From: Dehalococcoidia bacterium
Lineage (GTDB): Bacteria > Chloroflexota > Dehalococcoidia > GIF9 > AB-539-J10
Direction of reading: 5' to 3'
NCBI GenBank assembly: GCA_030611085.1
Contig: JAUWQI010000013.1
Location: 1 to 37,127 of the forward strand
Length of the DNA: 37,127 nt
Shown: positions 1-8,514 of the stretch, piece by piece
Numbering within the stretch: position 1 is the first letter of the stretch
Layout: every line of letters starts with the position of its first letter
Position numbers and translations under genes: made by a program
Notes under the pieces: generated by a model
Told to the model about the DNA's origin: nothing
Database searches by the model: none
What the model saw: the letters and a program-made list of their open reading frames with translations, nothing else

Positions 1-51
1 AGATAGTTTATGAAGATAACTCTCTGAAAAATCGTTTTGAGCCGCTTCCTT

Positions 52-140
52 GTCATTCAGAGCCCGCCCCTCCCTGTCATGCTGAGGGAGCGACGCGACC
101 GAAGAATCTCGCTCAAGATAAACTCCGCGAAGAATCTCAC
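52..140 (+). repeat. Compound hairpin-element repeat upstream of carA
   Basis: Two degenerate GTCAT(T/G)C(A/T)GAG starts are followed by GACCGAAGAATCTCGCTC and a second GCGAAGAATCTCAC. This is the same compound arrangement seen near 685, 7414, 17105 and 17929. The repeat runs directly into the carA ATG, so it forms the immediate 5' leader and leaves no recognisable Shine-Dalgarno. The carA frame stays open through it back to position 37. Confidence 0.85.
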
Positions 141-141
141 C

Positions 142-1428
142 ATGGCTAAAAAGGCAATTTTAGTTCTTGAGGATGGCTCGGTTTACGAAGGCAATGCCTT
201 TGGTGCTGAGACTACTACCTACGGCGAGGTGGTCTTCAATACCAGCATGACTGGTTATCAGGAGATGCTGACAGACCCTTCCTACGCTGGCCAAATTCTA
301 GTGCCTACCTATCCTTTAATCGGCAACTATGGCATCAGCCAGAGCGATTTTGAATCCAGGCAAATTCAGGTAAGGGGCTTTGCCGTTCGAGAATATTGCT
401 CCCAACCCAGCCACTGGCAAAGCACCCGCACTTTACATGAATTTCTTGTAGCTAATGGCATCCCTGGCATAAGCGGCATAGATACCCGTGCTCTAACCCG
501 CCACATAAGGTCAAGCGGAGTGATGATGGGAATCATTACATCAGAAATGACGGCTGAGGAGGCATTAAAAGAGCTAAAGGACTTGCCTAAATATGATTTC
601 ACCGATTTTGTTCATCAGGTTAGCACAGAAAAATCGTATGCGTGGCAATCCAATACGCCTGTCACTGCGGATTCTTCTCTTCGTGTCATTCTGAGCGAAG
701 CGAAGAATCTCACCGCTCAGGACAGGCTCCTCGACCGAAGAATCTCGCCCAGGACAGACTCTGCGAAGCAATCGCACATCATAGTCATTGACTACGGTTT
801 GAAATACAACATACTGTGCATCCTAACTCAATTTGGCTGTCAGGTGACTGCTGTTCCTTGTACCACCTCAGCAGAGGACATTTTAGCATTGAATCCCGAT
901 GGCATCGTTCTTTCCCCCGGTCCTGGCGACCCTGCTCTCCTAGATGATATAACGGAGACAGTGAGAAAGCTTATAGGTAAAAAGCCGATAATGGGAATAT
1001 GCTTGGGGCATCAGCTCATAGGCAGAGCTCTAGGAGCTAAAACTTTCAAATTAAAGTTCGGACATCGTGGCGGCAACCATCCCGTCCGTGACTTAGCCAC
1101 CGGCAGAGTTTATATCACTGCTCAAAATCATGGCTATGCCATAGATGCCGATACCGTGAAAGGGGGACTTGAGGTCAGCCACATAAACCTAAATGATGGC
1201 ACAGTAGAAGGGCTTCGGCACCGTGATTTGCCCATTCTATCAATTCAATATCACTCCGAAGCCTCCCCAGGTCCTTGGGACAATATGTATCTATTTGAGC
1301 GATTTCTGGAGATGGTGGGGATTTCTAAAAGCGGTACACAAAAGCAATTAAAGAGAATCGGTGGAATTGGTGCTGATGAAGGAACTTCAGGACGAGAGCA
1401 CGATAGGTGGATTTATGGGGAAGGTTGA
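142..1428 (+). CDS. carA: Carbamoyl-phosphate synthase small (glutaminase) subunit
   Basis: This is the glutamine amidotransferase subunit that hydrolyses glutamine and delivers ammonia to CarB for carbamoyl phosphate, feeding pyrimidine and arginine synthesis. The start at MAKKAILVLEDGS is chosen because the family begins there; the upstream 35 codons of the ORF are repeat sequence. The N-terminal CarA domain (about 1-180) is followed by a class I GATase domain with GICLGHQ (nucleophile Cys287) and YHSE (His371, Glu373). Between them, residues about 181-211 (LRVILSEAKNL...DSAKQS) are translated hairpin-repeat sequence sitting in the interdomain linker. After FLEMVG there is also a C-terminal tail of about 35 residues that is unlike the family. 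At 428 aa it is longer than the usual 355-385. All catalytic motifs are intact, so it is probably functional. Confidence 0.96.
   Translation: MAKKAILVLEDGSVYEGNAFGAETTTYGEVVFNTSMTGYQEMLTDPSYAGQILVPTYPLIGNYGISQSDFESRQIQVRGFAVREYCSQPSHWQSTRTLHEFLVANGIPGISGIDTRALTRHIRSSGVMMGIITSEMTAEEALKELKDLPKYDFTDFVHQVSTEKSYAWQSNTPVTADSSLRVILSEAKNLTAQDRLLDRRISPRTDSAKQSHIIVIDYGLKYNILCILTQFGCQVTAVPCTTSAEDILALNPDGIVLSPGPGDPALLDDITETVRKLIGKKPIMGICLGHQLIGRALGAKTFKLKFGHRGGNHPVRDLATGRVYITAQNHGYAIDADTVKGGLEVSHINLNDGTVEGLRHRDLPILSIQYHSEASPGPWDNMYLFERFLEMVGISKSGTQKQLKRIGGIGADEGTSGREHDRWIYGEG
685..774 (+). repeat. Hairpin-element repeat inside carA
   Basis: It starts with an intact element (GTC, arm ATTCT, centre GAGCGAAGCG, arm AGAAT, CT), followed by the CTCGACCGAAGAATCTCG and CTCTGCGAAGCAATCG segments of the compound form. 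It is read in frame without a stop and encodes about 30 residues between the two CarA domains. Confidence 0.92.
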
Positions 1429-1462
1429 CTATGGGAGAGATTTCGAAAGTAGCGGAGGAGAA

Positions 1463-1759
1463 ATGGCCAAAAAATACACCATAATGCAGGAGCCTAATTA
1501 CCCTGAAGAAGGCTATACAGTCAGGGTGATAGCTTTGCCTGGGTGTATTACCTATGGGCGAACCAGAGGAGAGGCTCTGGAAAGAGCTAAAGAGGCAATA
1601 GAAGGTTTCATTGAAGGACTGCAAAAGGCAGGCGAGCCAATTCCTGAGGAGGTCACTCCTGCAGAATTAGAGACGGTGAAGGAGCAAACAATCAAGATAA
1701 GGGGGCATTATGGCAAACATATTGGTTATCGAGAGCGGGGAAGGGAGACCTTTAAGTGA
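1463..1759 (+). CDS. HicB-family antitoxin-like protein (no HicA neighbour)
   Basis: A 98-aa protein beginning MAKKYTIMQEPNYPEEGY. The start follows AGCGGAGGAGAA, a good ribosome binding site; the longer ORF start at 1361 lacks one and overlaps carA. The YTVRVIALPGCITYGRT-like core with GEALERAKEAIEGFIEGL is the partly degraded RNase H-like HicB fold, which normally neutralises a HicA mRNase. No HicA gene lies on either side, so this is an orphan antitoxin or an adopted regulator. The family-like sequence ends near EQTIKI; the last 15 or so residues run into the next gene and overlap it by 50 nt, suggesting loss of the original stop. It sits between carA and the nuclease-like gene. Confidence 0.8.
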   Translation: MAKKYTIMQEPNYPEEGYTVRVIALPGCITYGRTRGEALERAKEAIEGFIEGLQKAGEPIPEEVTPAELETVKEQTIKIRGHYGKHIGYRERGRETFK

Positions 1760-2849
1760 GGTTGAGTTTACTGAGGAGGCTAAGTTGCAGAGTTATTTGG
1801 AGGAACATCCATCCTTAATTCCCATAGAGGACATAGATGAAAACGCGGCTCCTTTACTGTGCATCGGGAGGGAGGTCGGCGTTCCCTCGGGCTCTATAGA
1901 CCTGCTCTTTATTGGCAAAGATGGGGTTTTAACAGTAGTGGAGACGAAGTTAGCTAAAAATCCTGAGGCTCGCCGCACAGTTATAGGGCAGATAATTGAA
2001 TATACCTCCTACATTTATGACTGGACTGCGGATGATATTTATAGAGCAGCCGATGAGTATTTCTCAAAATCAGACAAAGCACCTGCAAATTACAGAGGGC
2101 ACACGCTTGATGAGGTTATGGAAAAATTCAGCGGGGGTGATTTTTCAGCCGATGAAATTAAAAAAGATGTTGAGCAGAACCTGCGCAGTGGCAAAATTCG
2201 GCTGTTAATAGCAGTAGATAAGCTCGTTGAGCCATTGAGGGCAACCGTTACCTTCCTCAACGAAAACAGCAACTTTGATATCTACTTGCTTCAGGTAAGG
2301 AACTTTGAGGAAAGCGAAGCAAGAAAGGTTTTGATTCCAACTCTATTTGGATATACCAAACCTCAGCCAGGGAAAGGCGAAATGAGAGTCCCTTCAACCG
2401 AGCAAAATTTCTTCGAGGATGTAAAACAAAAATGTGATGGGGAGACACAAGAGCTTATCAAGAAGCTATATGAGTTTACTAAGGAAAAAGCAGTCAAAAT
2501 AGGATGGGGAACGGGAGCAGCTAGGCGCTCGTTTATCTTTCACGGGGTTAAGCCAGGATTGTCTATCTTTACTCTTTTCTCCAATGGGTCGATGTGGGTC
2601 AATGTAGGCTGGGCAGAAACATGGGAGAAGATGTTAGGCAAGGAGAAGAAATATGCCTTGTTAAACTTTTTTATGACAAAGCTGGGGCAGATTCTACAAA
2701 CTAATGTTCCAAAAACCAACACTCCAATGTTTACTCCGCATATAAAGAGCCTTGCCGAACGGGATAAGATGGAGCAATTTGAGGAGGCAATTTTGTCCCT
2801 ATGCCAGAAAGTGGAAATCAGCGAATATGAAGTTGAAAGTCCAGCATAA
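1710..2849 (+). CDS. PD-(D/E)xK nuclease-like protein (DUF91/NucS-like N-terminus)
   Basis: A 379-aa soluble protein. Residues 61-98 read as a restriction-endonuclease-like core: SGSIDLLFIG (Asp64), VVETK (Glu78, Lys80), then QIIEY (Gln94, Tyr98), the QxxxY pattern often following a RecB-type PD-(D/E)xK motif. The C-terminal half (about 230-379) has aromatic-rich segments such as SFIFHGVKPGLSIF and WVNVGWAETWEKML that I do not recognise as a named domain. The start ATG follows AGGGGGC and lies inside the 3' end of the HicB-like gene. It is followed 9 nt later by a DEDDy exonuclease. A role in DNA repair or defence is inferred from the fold and neighbour only; no methylase or helicase is present. 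Substrate unknown. Confidence 0.72.
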   Translation: MANILVIESGEGRPLSEVEFTEEAKLQSYLEEHPSLIPIEDIDENAAPLLCIGREVGVPSGSIDLLFIGKDGVLTVVETKLAKNPEARRTVIGQIIEYTSYIYDWTADDIYRAADEYFSKSDKAPANYRGHTLDEVMEKFSGGDFSADEIKKDVEQNLRSGKIRLLIAVDKLVEPLRATVTFLNENSNFDIYLLQVRNFEESEARKVLIPTLFGYTKPQPGKGEMRVPSTEQNFFEDVKQKCDGETQELIKKLYEFTKEKAVKIGWGTGAARRSFIFHGVKPGLSIFTLFSNGSMWVNVGWAETWEKMLGKEKKYALLNFFMTKLGQILQTNVPKTNTPMFTPHIKSLAERDKMEQFEEAILSLCQKVEISEYEVESPA

Positions 2850-2858
2850 GGAGAAACA

Positions 2859-3494
2859 GTGCTTAAGCTATTTTTAGACATTGAAACCTTGCCAGGGGAG
2901 GAGTCCTTGAAAGAAGAGTTCGGTGAAAAGGGATGGGGCAAAAGTCAGCTAGACGGGGACTATGGGCAAATCCTTTGTGTTGGTTACATTAAGGAAACCC
3001 CGGAAGACATAACCCAAGAAGTCATAAAAGGAGATGAATCTCAATTGCTAAGAAGGCTTCAGAAAGGAGGGGAAGGATTTATCCCCAACCCTACAAAGCG
3101 AGGCGAGCCTGAAATACTCCGAGGGTTTTGGGAGATGGCAAAGGATGCTGACCTGTTCATCGGTCACAATGTCTTAGATTTCGATATTAAATTTATCATG
3201 AAGAGGTCGATAATTCATCAAGTAAAACTGACAAAGGAGATTAGCTTTGCAAGATACCGTAACGAGCCTGTCTACGATACCATGCATGAGTGGGAAAGAT
3301 GGAGTGGTTACATAAGCCTTGATAAGCTGGCAAAAATTCTGGGATTTGAGTCCGCAAAGGAAGAGCTAGATGGAAGCAAGGTCTATGATTATTACATAGA
3401 AGGCAGGCTTGAAGAGATATATGCCTACTGCATGGCAGACGTGGAGCTTACCAGGAAGATTTATAACAGGATAAACTTCGTTGAGGAAAAGTAA
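2859..3494 (+). CDS. DEDDy-type 3'-5' exonuclease, PolB-exonuclease-like
   Basis: A 211-aa protein with a GTG start after AAGGAGAAACA. Exo I is FLDIETLP (Asp7, Glu9), Exo II is IGHNVLDFDI (Asp107 or Asp109), and Exo III is YCMAD (Tyr190, Asp194), giving the Y-x3-D form of the DnaQ/RNase H-like DEDD family. The family removes nucleotides from the 3' ends of DNA or RNA with two metal ions. No polymerase domain is present. The stop TAA is directly followed by the carB ATG, so it is translationally coupled or at least co-transcribed with carB. Together with the preceding nuclease-like gene it forms a small two-nuclease insertion in the car operon. Confidence 0.83.
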   Translation: MLKLFLDIETLPGEESLKEEFGEKGWGKSQLDGDYGQILCVGYIKETPEDITQEVIKGDESQLLRRLQKGGEGFIPNPTKRGEPEILRGFWEMAKDADLFIGHNVLDFDIKFIMKRSIIHQVKLTKEISFARYRNEPVYDTMHEWERWSGYISLDKLAKILGFESAKEELDGSKVYDYYIEGRLEEIYAYCMADVELTRKIYNRINFVEEK

Positions 3495-6400
3495 ATGTCC
3501 AAAATCTCTAAGGTCTTAGTCATTGGCTCGGGTCCGATAATAATTGGGCAGGCGGCGGAGTTTGATTATTCGGGAACTCAGGCGTGTCGAGCGCTGAGGG
3601 AAGAGGGTGTCACCACAGTTCTGGTGAATTCAAACCCGGCTACCATAATGACTGATGAGGGCATTGCTGACATTGTCTATATTGAGCCGCTTACAGTGGA
3701 TGTTTTAGCTCGTGTAATTGAGAGAGAGCGGCCTGATGGCTTATTGCCTACCCTGGGGGGACAGACAGGATTAAACCTGGCAGTGGAAATAGCTGATGCT
3801 GGAATATTGGATAAATATAATGTCAGGCTGCTGGGAACATCTATTGAAACCATCAAGAAGGCTGAGGAAAGGTCTTTATTCAAGAAGCTTCTTACTGATA
3901 TTGGTGAGCCCGTGCCTCAGAGCGCCACAGTAAAATCGGTGGCAGAAGCCAAAGAGCTGGCGAAGTCCATTGGTTTACCTCTCATCGTCCGCCCTTCTTA
4001 TACCTTAGGCGGCACTGGAGGTGGCATTGCCTATACTATGAAACAGCTTGAAGCTGTAGTCACCAATGGCTTAGATTGCAGCATGAGCCATGAAGTTTTA
4101 GTGGAGCAATGTCTTCTGGGCTGGAAGGAAATTGAATACGAAGTTATGCGGGACGCTGCTGATAACTGCATCACCATCTGCAATATGGAAAACATTGACC
4201 CTATGGGGGTGCATACTGGCGACAGCATCGTAGTAGCTCCCAGCCAGACTCTTAGCGATAAGGAATACCAGATGCTCAGGTCAGCCAGTCTGCGAATTAT
4301 CCGGGCTTTGGGTATTGAAGGTGGCTGCAACGTACAGTTTGCCCTTACCCCCAGTCCAATAGTTGCGGAGAAATGGGCTCCCGACCAGAGGGAAGTTACA
4401 AAAAGCGAATACTATGTAATTGAAGTTAACCCCCGTGTCAGCCGCAGCTCAGCTTTGGCCAGTAAAGCCACCGGTTATCCTATCGCCCGAGTGGCAGCCA
4501 AAATAGCTATAGGAAGAAGGCTTGATGAAATACCTAACAAAGTTACTGGAAGGACACTAGCATCTTTTGAGCCAGCTCTGGATTATTGCGTGGTTAAAAT
4601 CCCGAGGTGGCCTTTTGATAAATTTGCTTCAGGTGATAGGGAAGTTGGCAGCCAGATGAAAGCTACTGGCGAAGTGATGGCTATTGATAGGTGTTTTGAA
4701 GCAACTTTGCAGAAGGCAGTGAGATCTTTGGAGTTCAGTAATCGCACTCTCCTTTGGGAAGACCCTGGCTGGAGCAAGAGGGAAGGACTTGATGGCTACC
4801 CACTTAACCCCAACGATTTGAGGGTGTGGGCAATTATGGCGGCTCTGAGAAGGGAAGCCGCGCCCGAGGAGCTTTCCCAGCGCACTGGAATAGACCCCTG
4901 GTTTATTTACAAGTTTCAGAACATCGTCAATATGGAGAGGCGACTTCTCTCCGAGCCGCTGAACCCCGAGCTTTTGCTGGAGGCAAAACGGCTTGGCTTT
5001 TCTGATGAGCAAATTGGCACCTTAGCTGATAGGTTAATGGAGCAGGTAAGACAAACTCGCCATGAGTGGCACATTCGCCCGGTGTATAAGAAGGTGGATA
5101 CCTGCGCTGCTGAATTTGATGCCGAAACTCCTTATTTCTACAGCACTTATGAGAAAGAGAATGAAGCTGAACCGCTGGAAGGCAAGAAAGCCGTAGTCAT
5201 TGGCAGTGGTCCCATACGCATTGGGCAGGGAATTGAATTTGACTATTGCTGTGTCCACTCCGCCTGGGCACTTCAGGAAGTGGGAATAAAAAGCATTTTG
5301 GTTAATTCCAATCCAGAAACGGTTTCCACCGATTTTGATACCAGCGATAGACTTTACTTTGAAGCTTTAGATGAGGAGAGCATCCGAGATATACTGGAGA
5401 ACGAGGGTCTTGCGAGTGAAGCGGGTGGATTTCTGGAAAATCCTGCGAGTTTTTTGGGTGAAAAGCAACCTCCAGCCTCTATCGTGCAATTCGGTGGGCA
5501 AACAGCTATCAACTTAGTTGAGCCATTGGCTCGCAGTAACCTGCCGATACTTGGCTCTGGTGCTGATGCTATAGATATAGCTGAAGACCGTCATCGATTT
5601 GAAGATTTCCTCGATAGGCTTGGCATTCCCCAACCGCCAGGCGCTGGCGTCTCATCCATTGAAGAGGCATTAACTATAGCTAGCTCTCTAGGCTATCCCT
5701 TGCTAATACGTCCTAGCTATGTTTTAGGTGGTAGGGCTATGGAAATTGTACACGATGAAACTGAGCTAATTCGCTACCTGACCTTAGCTCTAGAACTAGA
5801 TAGTCACCACCCTGTCCTCATTGATAAATATCTGCAAGGCAAGGAGGTTGAGGTAGATGTCGTTGGCGATGGAGAGAGGGTGCTTATCCCCGGCGTAATG
5901 GAGCATATTGAGCGGGCTGGCGTGCATAGCGGCGATTCTATTGCAGTTTACCCCGGTGTGGATTTAACTGAAAATGAGGTAAATACCATGGTGGATTACG
6001 CCACCAGAATCGGGTTAGCTCTTCAGGTCAAAGGATTGATAAACATACAGATGGTGATTGTGCCTGAAAATGGTTCTTCTTCCATATATGTTCTTGAAGT
6101 AAACCCTCGAGCTAGCCGGACTGTCCCCTTCATCTCGAAAGTAACTGGTGTGCCTCTGGTGCGAATTGCCATCAAAGTAATGGCTGGCATTAGCTTAAAA
6201 GAGCAGGGCTACAAGGGAGGATTATGGAAGAGGCAGAAGCTGATAGGCATAAAGGCTCCTGTTTTCTCCATGTCCAAGCTAACCGGGGTGGATAATTATC
6301 TTGGTCCTGAAATGAAATCCACAGGTGAGGTTATGGGAGTTGACTACAGTTTTGACGCTGCCCTGATTAAGGCGCTTATAGCTGCGGGGTTGATGTTGCC

Positions 6401-6821
6401 ACCAAAAGGCAGCCTGTTGCTCAGCATCGCGGATAGAGATAAAAGTGAAGCACTTCCCATAATTAAGAAGTTACATCAACTCAGCTATGGGCTTTATGCT
6501 ACAGAGGGGACCGCGACTATGATTGAATCTGCGGGGCTTCCGGTGAAAATGGTAACCAAGAAGCTAAGCGAGGGGCATCCTAATGTCGCAGATGTTATTC
6601 AGGATGGCTCTGCTAACGGGGTGGTTAATACTGTTACGGGAGGGCGAATTTCTTTGAAGGATGGCTTTGATATTCGGCGTGCCGCTACAGAAAGAAGGAT
6701 ACCCTGCTTCACCTCGTTGGATACTGCCCGAGTGGCTATAGAAGCGCTGGCAAGTACCAGTCAAGTTTTTAATGTGCAACCGCTCAGGGAATACCTAAAG
6801 GGAAGAAATACGAAATACTAA
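3495..6821 (+). CDS. carB: Carbamoyl-phosphate synthase large subunit
   Basis: A 1108-aa synthetase that phosphorylates bicarbonate and carbamate using ammonia from CarA. The two homologous halves are clear: [21 protein letters not shown] at the start and [20 protein letters not shown] near residue 566. Each is followed by an ATP-grasp domain ([24 protein letters not shown]). An MGS-like allosteric domain closes the protein ([17 protein letters not shown] onward), with the TEGTA motif of that fold. Slightly longer than the usual 1060-1080. The last codons and stop (ACGAAATACTAA) lie in an AT-rich repeat, so the original C-terminus has been replaced by a few repeat-encoded residues. Confidence 0.98.
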   Translation: MSKISKVLVIGSGPIIIGQAAEFDYSGTQACRALREEGVTTVLVNSNPATIMTDEGIADIVYIEPLTVDVLARVIERERPDGLLPTLGGQTGLNLAVEIADAGILDKYNVRLLGTSIETIKKAEERSLFKKLLTDIGEPVPQSATVKSVAEAKELAKSIGLPLIVRPSYTLGGTGGGIAYTMKQLEAVVTNGLDCSMSHEVLVEQCLLGWKEIEYEVMRDAADNCITICNMENIDPMGVHTGDSIVVAPSQTLSDKEYQMLRSASLRIIRALGIEGGCNVQFALTPSPIVAEKWAPDQREVTKSEYYVIEVNPRVSRSSALASKATGYPIARVAAKIAIGRRLDEIPNKVTGRTLASFEPALDYCVVKIPRWPFDKFASGDREVGSQMKATGEVMAIDRCFEATLQKAVRSLEFSNRTLLWEDPGWSKREGLDGYPLNPNDLRVWAIMAALRREAAPEELSQRTGIDPWFIYKFQNIVNMERRLLSEPLNPELLLEAKRLGFSDEQIGTLADRLMEQVRQTRHEWHIRPVYKKVDTCAAEFDAETPYFYSTYEKENEAEPLEGKKAVVIGSGPIRIGQGIEFDYCCVHSAWALQEVGIKSILVNSNPETVSTDFDTSDRLYFEALDEESIRDILENEGLASEAGGFLENPASFLGEKQPPASIVQFGGQTAINLVEPLARSNLPILGSGADAIDIAEDRHRFEDFLDRLGIPQPPGAGVSSIEEALTIASSLGYPLLIRPSYVLGGRAMEIVHDETELIRYLTLALELDSHHPVLIDKYLQGKEVEVDVVGDGERVLIPGVMEHIERAGVHSGDSIAVYPGVDLTENEVNTMVDYATRIGLALQVKGLINIQMVIVPENGSSSIYVLEVNPRASRTVPFISKVTGVPLVRIAIKVMAGISLKEQGYKGGLWKRQKLIGIKAPVFSMSKLTGVDNYLGPEMKSTGEVMGVDYSFDAALIKALIAAGLMLPPKGSLLLSIADRDKSEALPIIKKLHQLSYGLYATEGTATMIESAGLPVKMVTKKLSEGHPNVADVIQDGSANGVVNTVTGGRISLKDGFDIRRAATERRIPCFTSLDTARVAIEALASTSQVFNVQPLREYLKGRNTKY

Positions 6822-6896
6822 ATCCGAAATCCTAAAAGTTTGGAATTTAGAATTTTGAAATTGTTTAGAATTTAGATATTAGAATTTAGGATTTAT
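6805..6896. repeat. AT-rich interspersed element between carB and pyrK
   Basis: Made of AAATACGAAATACTAAATCCGAAATCCTAA-type and GAATTTAG-type units. Shares its word set (AAATCCTAA, TTGTTTAGAATTTAG, TTAGGATTTAT) with the elements at 20638 and 36843. It provides the carB stop codon and ends next to the pyrK ATG. Confidence 0.8.
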
Positions 6897-6897
6897 T

Positions 6898-7902
6898 ATG
6901 CAGTCCCTGTGCACTATAACTTCTAATGTGGAAATCTCGCCTGGCGTGCGGCTTATGTGGGTTGAAGCGCCAGATATAGCTGTTGCAGCTCAGCCAGGGC
7001 AATTCATTACGGTGCGCTGTGAGGATTTTATGTTACGCCGTCCCCTCAGCATACACCAGGTCTCACCCCTGTCCTCCCCCTCGACGGGAGGTGAGGCTAG
7101 TCCTGAGCGTAGCGAAGGAACTGGGGAGGGTGAGATTGCCATACTATTCCAGGTAGTAGGCAAAGGCACTCTTTGGCTGTCACAGCGGCAAATAGGGGAT
7201 AAAATAGATGTTCTGGGTTCTTTGGGAAAGGGATTTAGCATCCCCTCTGGCATTGCGAGGCGCAAAGTGCCGAGGCAATCTAAAAACTTGCTACTTGTGG
7301 CTGGGGGTATTGGCATTGCACCGCTCATCTTCCTGGCTCAGTTTGCTTCATCCCAGCATTCGATAACTCTAATTCACGGAGCGCGCACAGCTGCCCAGAT
7401 TTACCCCCTTTTGCCATTGCGAGCCCTTCGTTCCCCCTGTCATTCTGAGCCCTTCACTGTCATTGCGAGCGAAGCGAAGCAATCTCATCTCGCTCAGGAT
7501 AAACTCCGCGAAGAATCTCACCCCTCCGAACAGGCTCCGCGAAGCAATCTCTCTCCTTTGCCGCAGGAAATTCGATTCATCCCCATCACTGAAGATGGTA
7601 GTACGGGCAGAAAGGGCATGGTTACTGATATTCTGCCTGATTTCTTGGATTGGGCTGATCAGATATATGCTTGTGGGCCTGTAGATATGTATAAGGCAAT
7701 GTTGGAATTAACTTGTCATTCTGAGCGAAGCGAAGAATCTAAGCTAAAGAAATGTCAGGTTTCCCTTGAAGTGAGGCTAGGATGTGGCATCGGAGCTTGC
7801 TATGGCTGCACCATAAATACCAAAGGGGGATTAAAGAAAGTGTGCCAAGATGGCCCAGTATTTGAATTAGATGATATTCTATGGGAGGAAGTGAGAGTGT
7901 AA
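6898..7902 (+). CDS. pyrK: Dihydroorotate dehydrogenase electron-transfer subunit with four repeat-encoded inserts
   Basis: This FAD/[2Fe-2S] subunit passes electrons from class 1B dihydroorotate dehydrogenase to NAD. RRPLSI (47-52) is the FAD-binding motif, VAGGIGIAPL (134-143) the NAD-binding loop, and Cys296, Cys301, Cys304 and Cys316 ligate the 2Fe-2S cluster. At 334 aa it is about 70 residues longer than usual. The excess is repeat translation: about 61-79 (STGGEASPERSEGTGEG), 119-129 (IARRKVPRQSK), 174-222 (LRALRSPCHSEPFTVIASEA and on) and 272-281 (TCHSERSEES). All four inserts keep frame and lie between conserved blocks. No pyrD follows; the catalytic partner must be elsewhere. The start is next to an AT-rich repeat with no clear ribosome binding site. 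Confidence 0.93.
   Translation: MQSLCTITSNVEISPGVRLMWVEAPDIAVAAQPGQFITVRCEDFMLRRPLSIHQVSPLSSPSTGGEASPERSEGTGEGEIAILFQVVGKGTLWLSQRQIGDKIDVLGSLGKGFSIPSGIARRKVPRQSKNLLLVAGGIGIAPLIFLAQFASSQHSITLIHGARTAAQIYPLLPLRALRSPCHSEPFTVIASEAKQSHLAQDKLREESHPSEQAPRSNLSPLPQEIRFIPITEDGSTGRKGMVTDILPDFLDWADQIYACGPVDMYKAMLELTCHSERSEESKLKKCQVSLEVRLGCGIGACYGCTINTKGGLKKVCQDGPVFELDDILWEEVRV
7098..7121 (+). repeat. Hairpin-element remnant inside pyrK (first)
   Basis: GTCCTGAGCGTAGCGAAGGA: arms TCCT/AGGA are complementary around the usual GAGCG-AGCGA centre. Read in frame as SPERSEG. Confidence 0.75.
7251..7281 (+). repeat. Hairpin element inside pyrK (second)
   Basis: ATTGC-arm variant: CATTGCGAGGCGC, then CCGAGGCAATCT. 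It encodes IARRKVPRQSK immediately before the NAD-binding loop. Confidence 0.8.
7414..7552 (+). repeat. Compound hairpin-element cluster inside pyrK (third)
   Basis: At least three GTCATT/CATT starts, including one complete ATTGC/GCAAT element (7460-7486), then the CTCAGGATAAACTCCGCGAAG segment and a terminal GCGAAGCAATCT. Encodes about 46 residues in frame. Confidence 0.92.
7715..7740 (+). repeat. Hairpin element inside pyrK (fourth, consensus copy)
   Basis: A clean 26-nt copy with arms ATTCT/AGAAT and centre GAGCGAAGCG, read as CHSERSEES just upstream of the cysteine cluster. Confidence 0.93.
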
Positions 7903-7933
7903 CCAGTCACTCTATCATCACAAATTTTCCATT

Positions 7934-7959
7934 GTCATTCTGAGCAAAGCGAAGAATCT
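7934..7959 (+). repeat. Hairpin element downstream of pyrK
   Basis: ATTCT/AGAAT variant with one centre change (GAGCAAAGCG), in the pyrK-yjbQ spacer. Confidence 0.9.
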
Positions 7960-7997
7960 CTTCAAGTGGGGCGAACTCTTTAGAAGGAGGTAAGAAT

Positions 7998-8417
7998 ATG
8001 ACCGTAGTTACAAAAGACATCACATTTCAAACAAAGGGGAATTGCGACATCATCGATATAACTCCTCCGGTGGCAAAGAGGGTAGAAGAATCGGGAGTAA
8101 GCGATGGGATAGTCACCGTATTCATATCTGGCTCAACAGCGGGAGTAACAACTATTGAGTATGAGCCAAATCTTCTTTCCGATTTTAAACAAATGTGGGA
8201 TAAGGTGATACCTCAAAATATCCCTTACGAGCACAACAAAACTTGGGGAGATGGGAACGGCCATTCCCATGTGCGTGCTTCTTTGCTCAGTGCTTCACTG
8301 GCCATACCTTTTGTAAATAGGAAATTAACTTTAGGCACCTGGCAGCAGATAGTTTTCGTCGATTTCGATAACCGCTCAAGGTCGCGGAAAATAGTGCTCC
8401 AAATCATGGGCGAGTGA
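7998..8417 (+). CDS. YjbQ/UPF0047 family protein
   Basis: A 139-aa single-domain protein preceded by AGAAGGAGGTAAGAAT. It shows the family hallmarks: STAGVTTIEYEP near residues 50-61, the HNKTWGDGNGHSHVRASLL block with its metal-site histidines, and LGTWQQIVFVDFDNRSRSR at the C-terminus. Members are annotated as secondary thiamine-phosphate synthase enzymes because they can complement thiE mutants, but the physiological reaction is unsettled. No thi genes are nearby. Family assignment is firm, function less so. Confidence 0.93.
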   Translation: MTVVTKDITFQTKGNCDIIDITPPVAKRVEESGVSDGIVTVFISGSTAGVTTIEYEPNLLSDFKQMWDKVIPQNIPYEHNKTWGDGNGHSHVRASLLSASLAIPFVNRKLTLGTWQQIVFVDFDNRSRSRKIVLQIMGE

Positions 8418-8514
8418 ACCAGCTTAACACTGCAATTTGGTGTAAAATAAACACTGGAGCAGTTGGGGATCGGGAGACGCAACAACAATTCATAGCTGAA
8501 AGGAGGTTTGTATT

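Noticed and set aside
37-141. Longer carA N-terminus (35 extra codons from 37)
   Set aside because: The extra codons are translated repeat sequence; the family N-terminus begins at 142. The openness itself is mentioned as part of the repeat story.
1710-3494. Restriction-modification system
   Set aside because: There is a nuclease-like fold and an exonuclease but no methyltransferase, specificity subunit or helicase.
7463-7684. 73-aa ORF overlapping pyrK
   Set aside because: Shadow frame of pyrK opened by the repeat cluster.
8418-8514. CIRCE or other heat-shock operator before hsp20
   Set aside because: No TTAGCACTC/GAGTGCTAA pair is present; the nearby CACTG words do not form the required inverted repeat.
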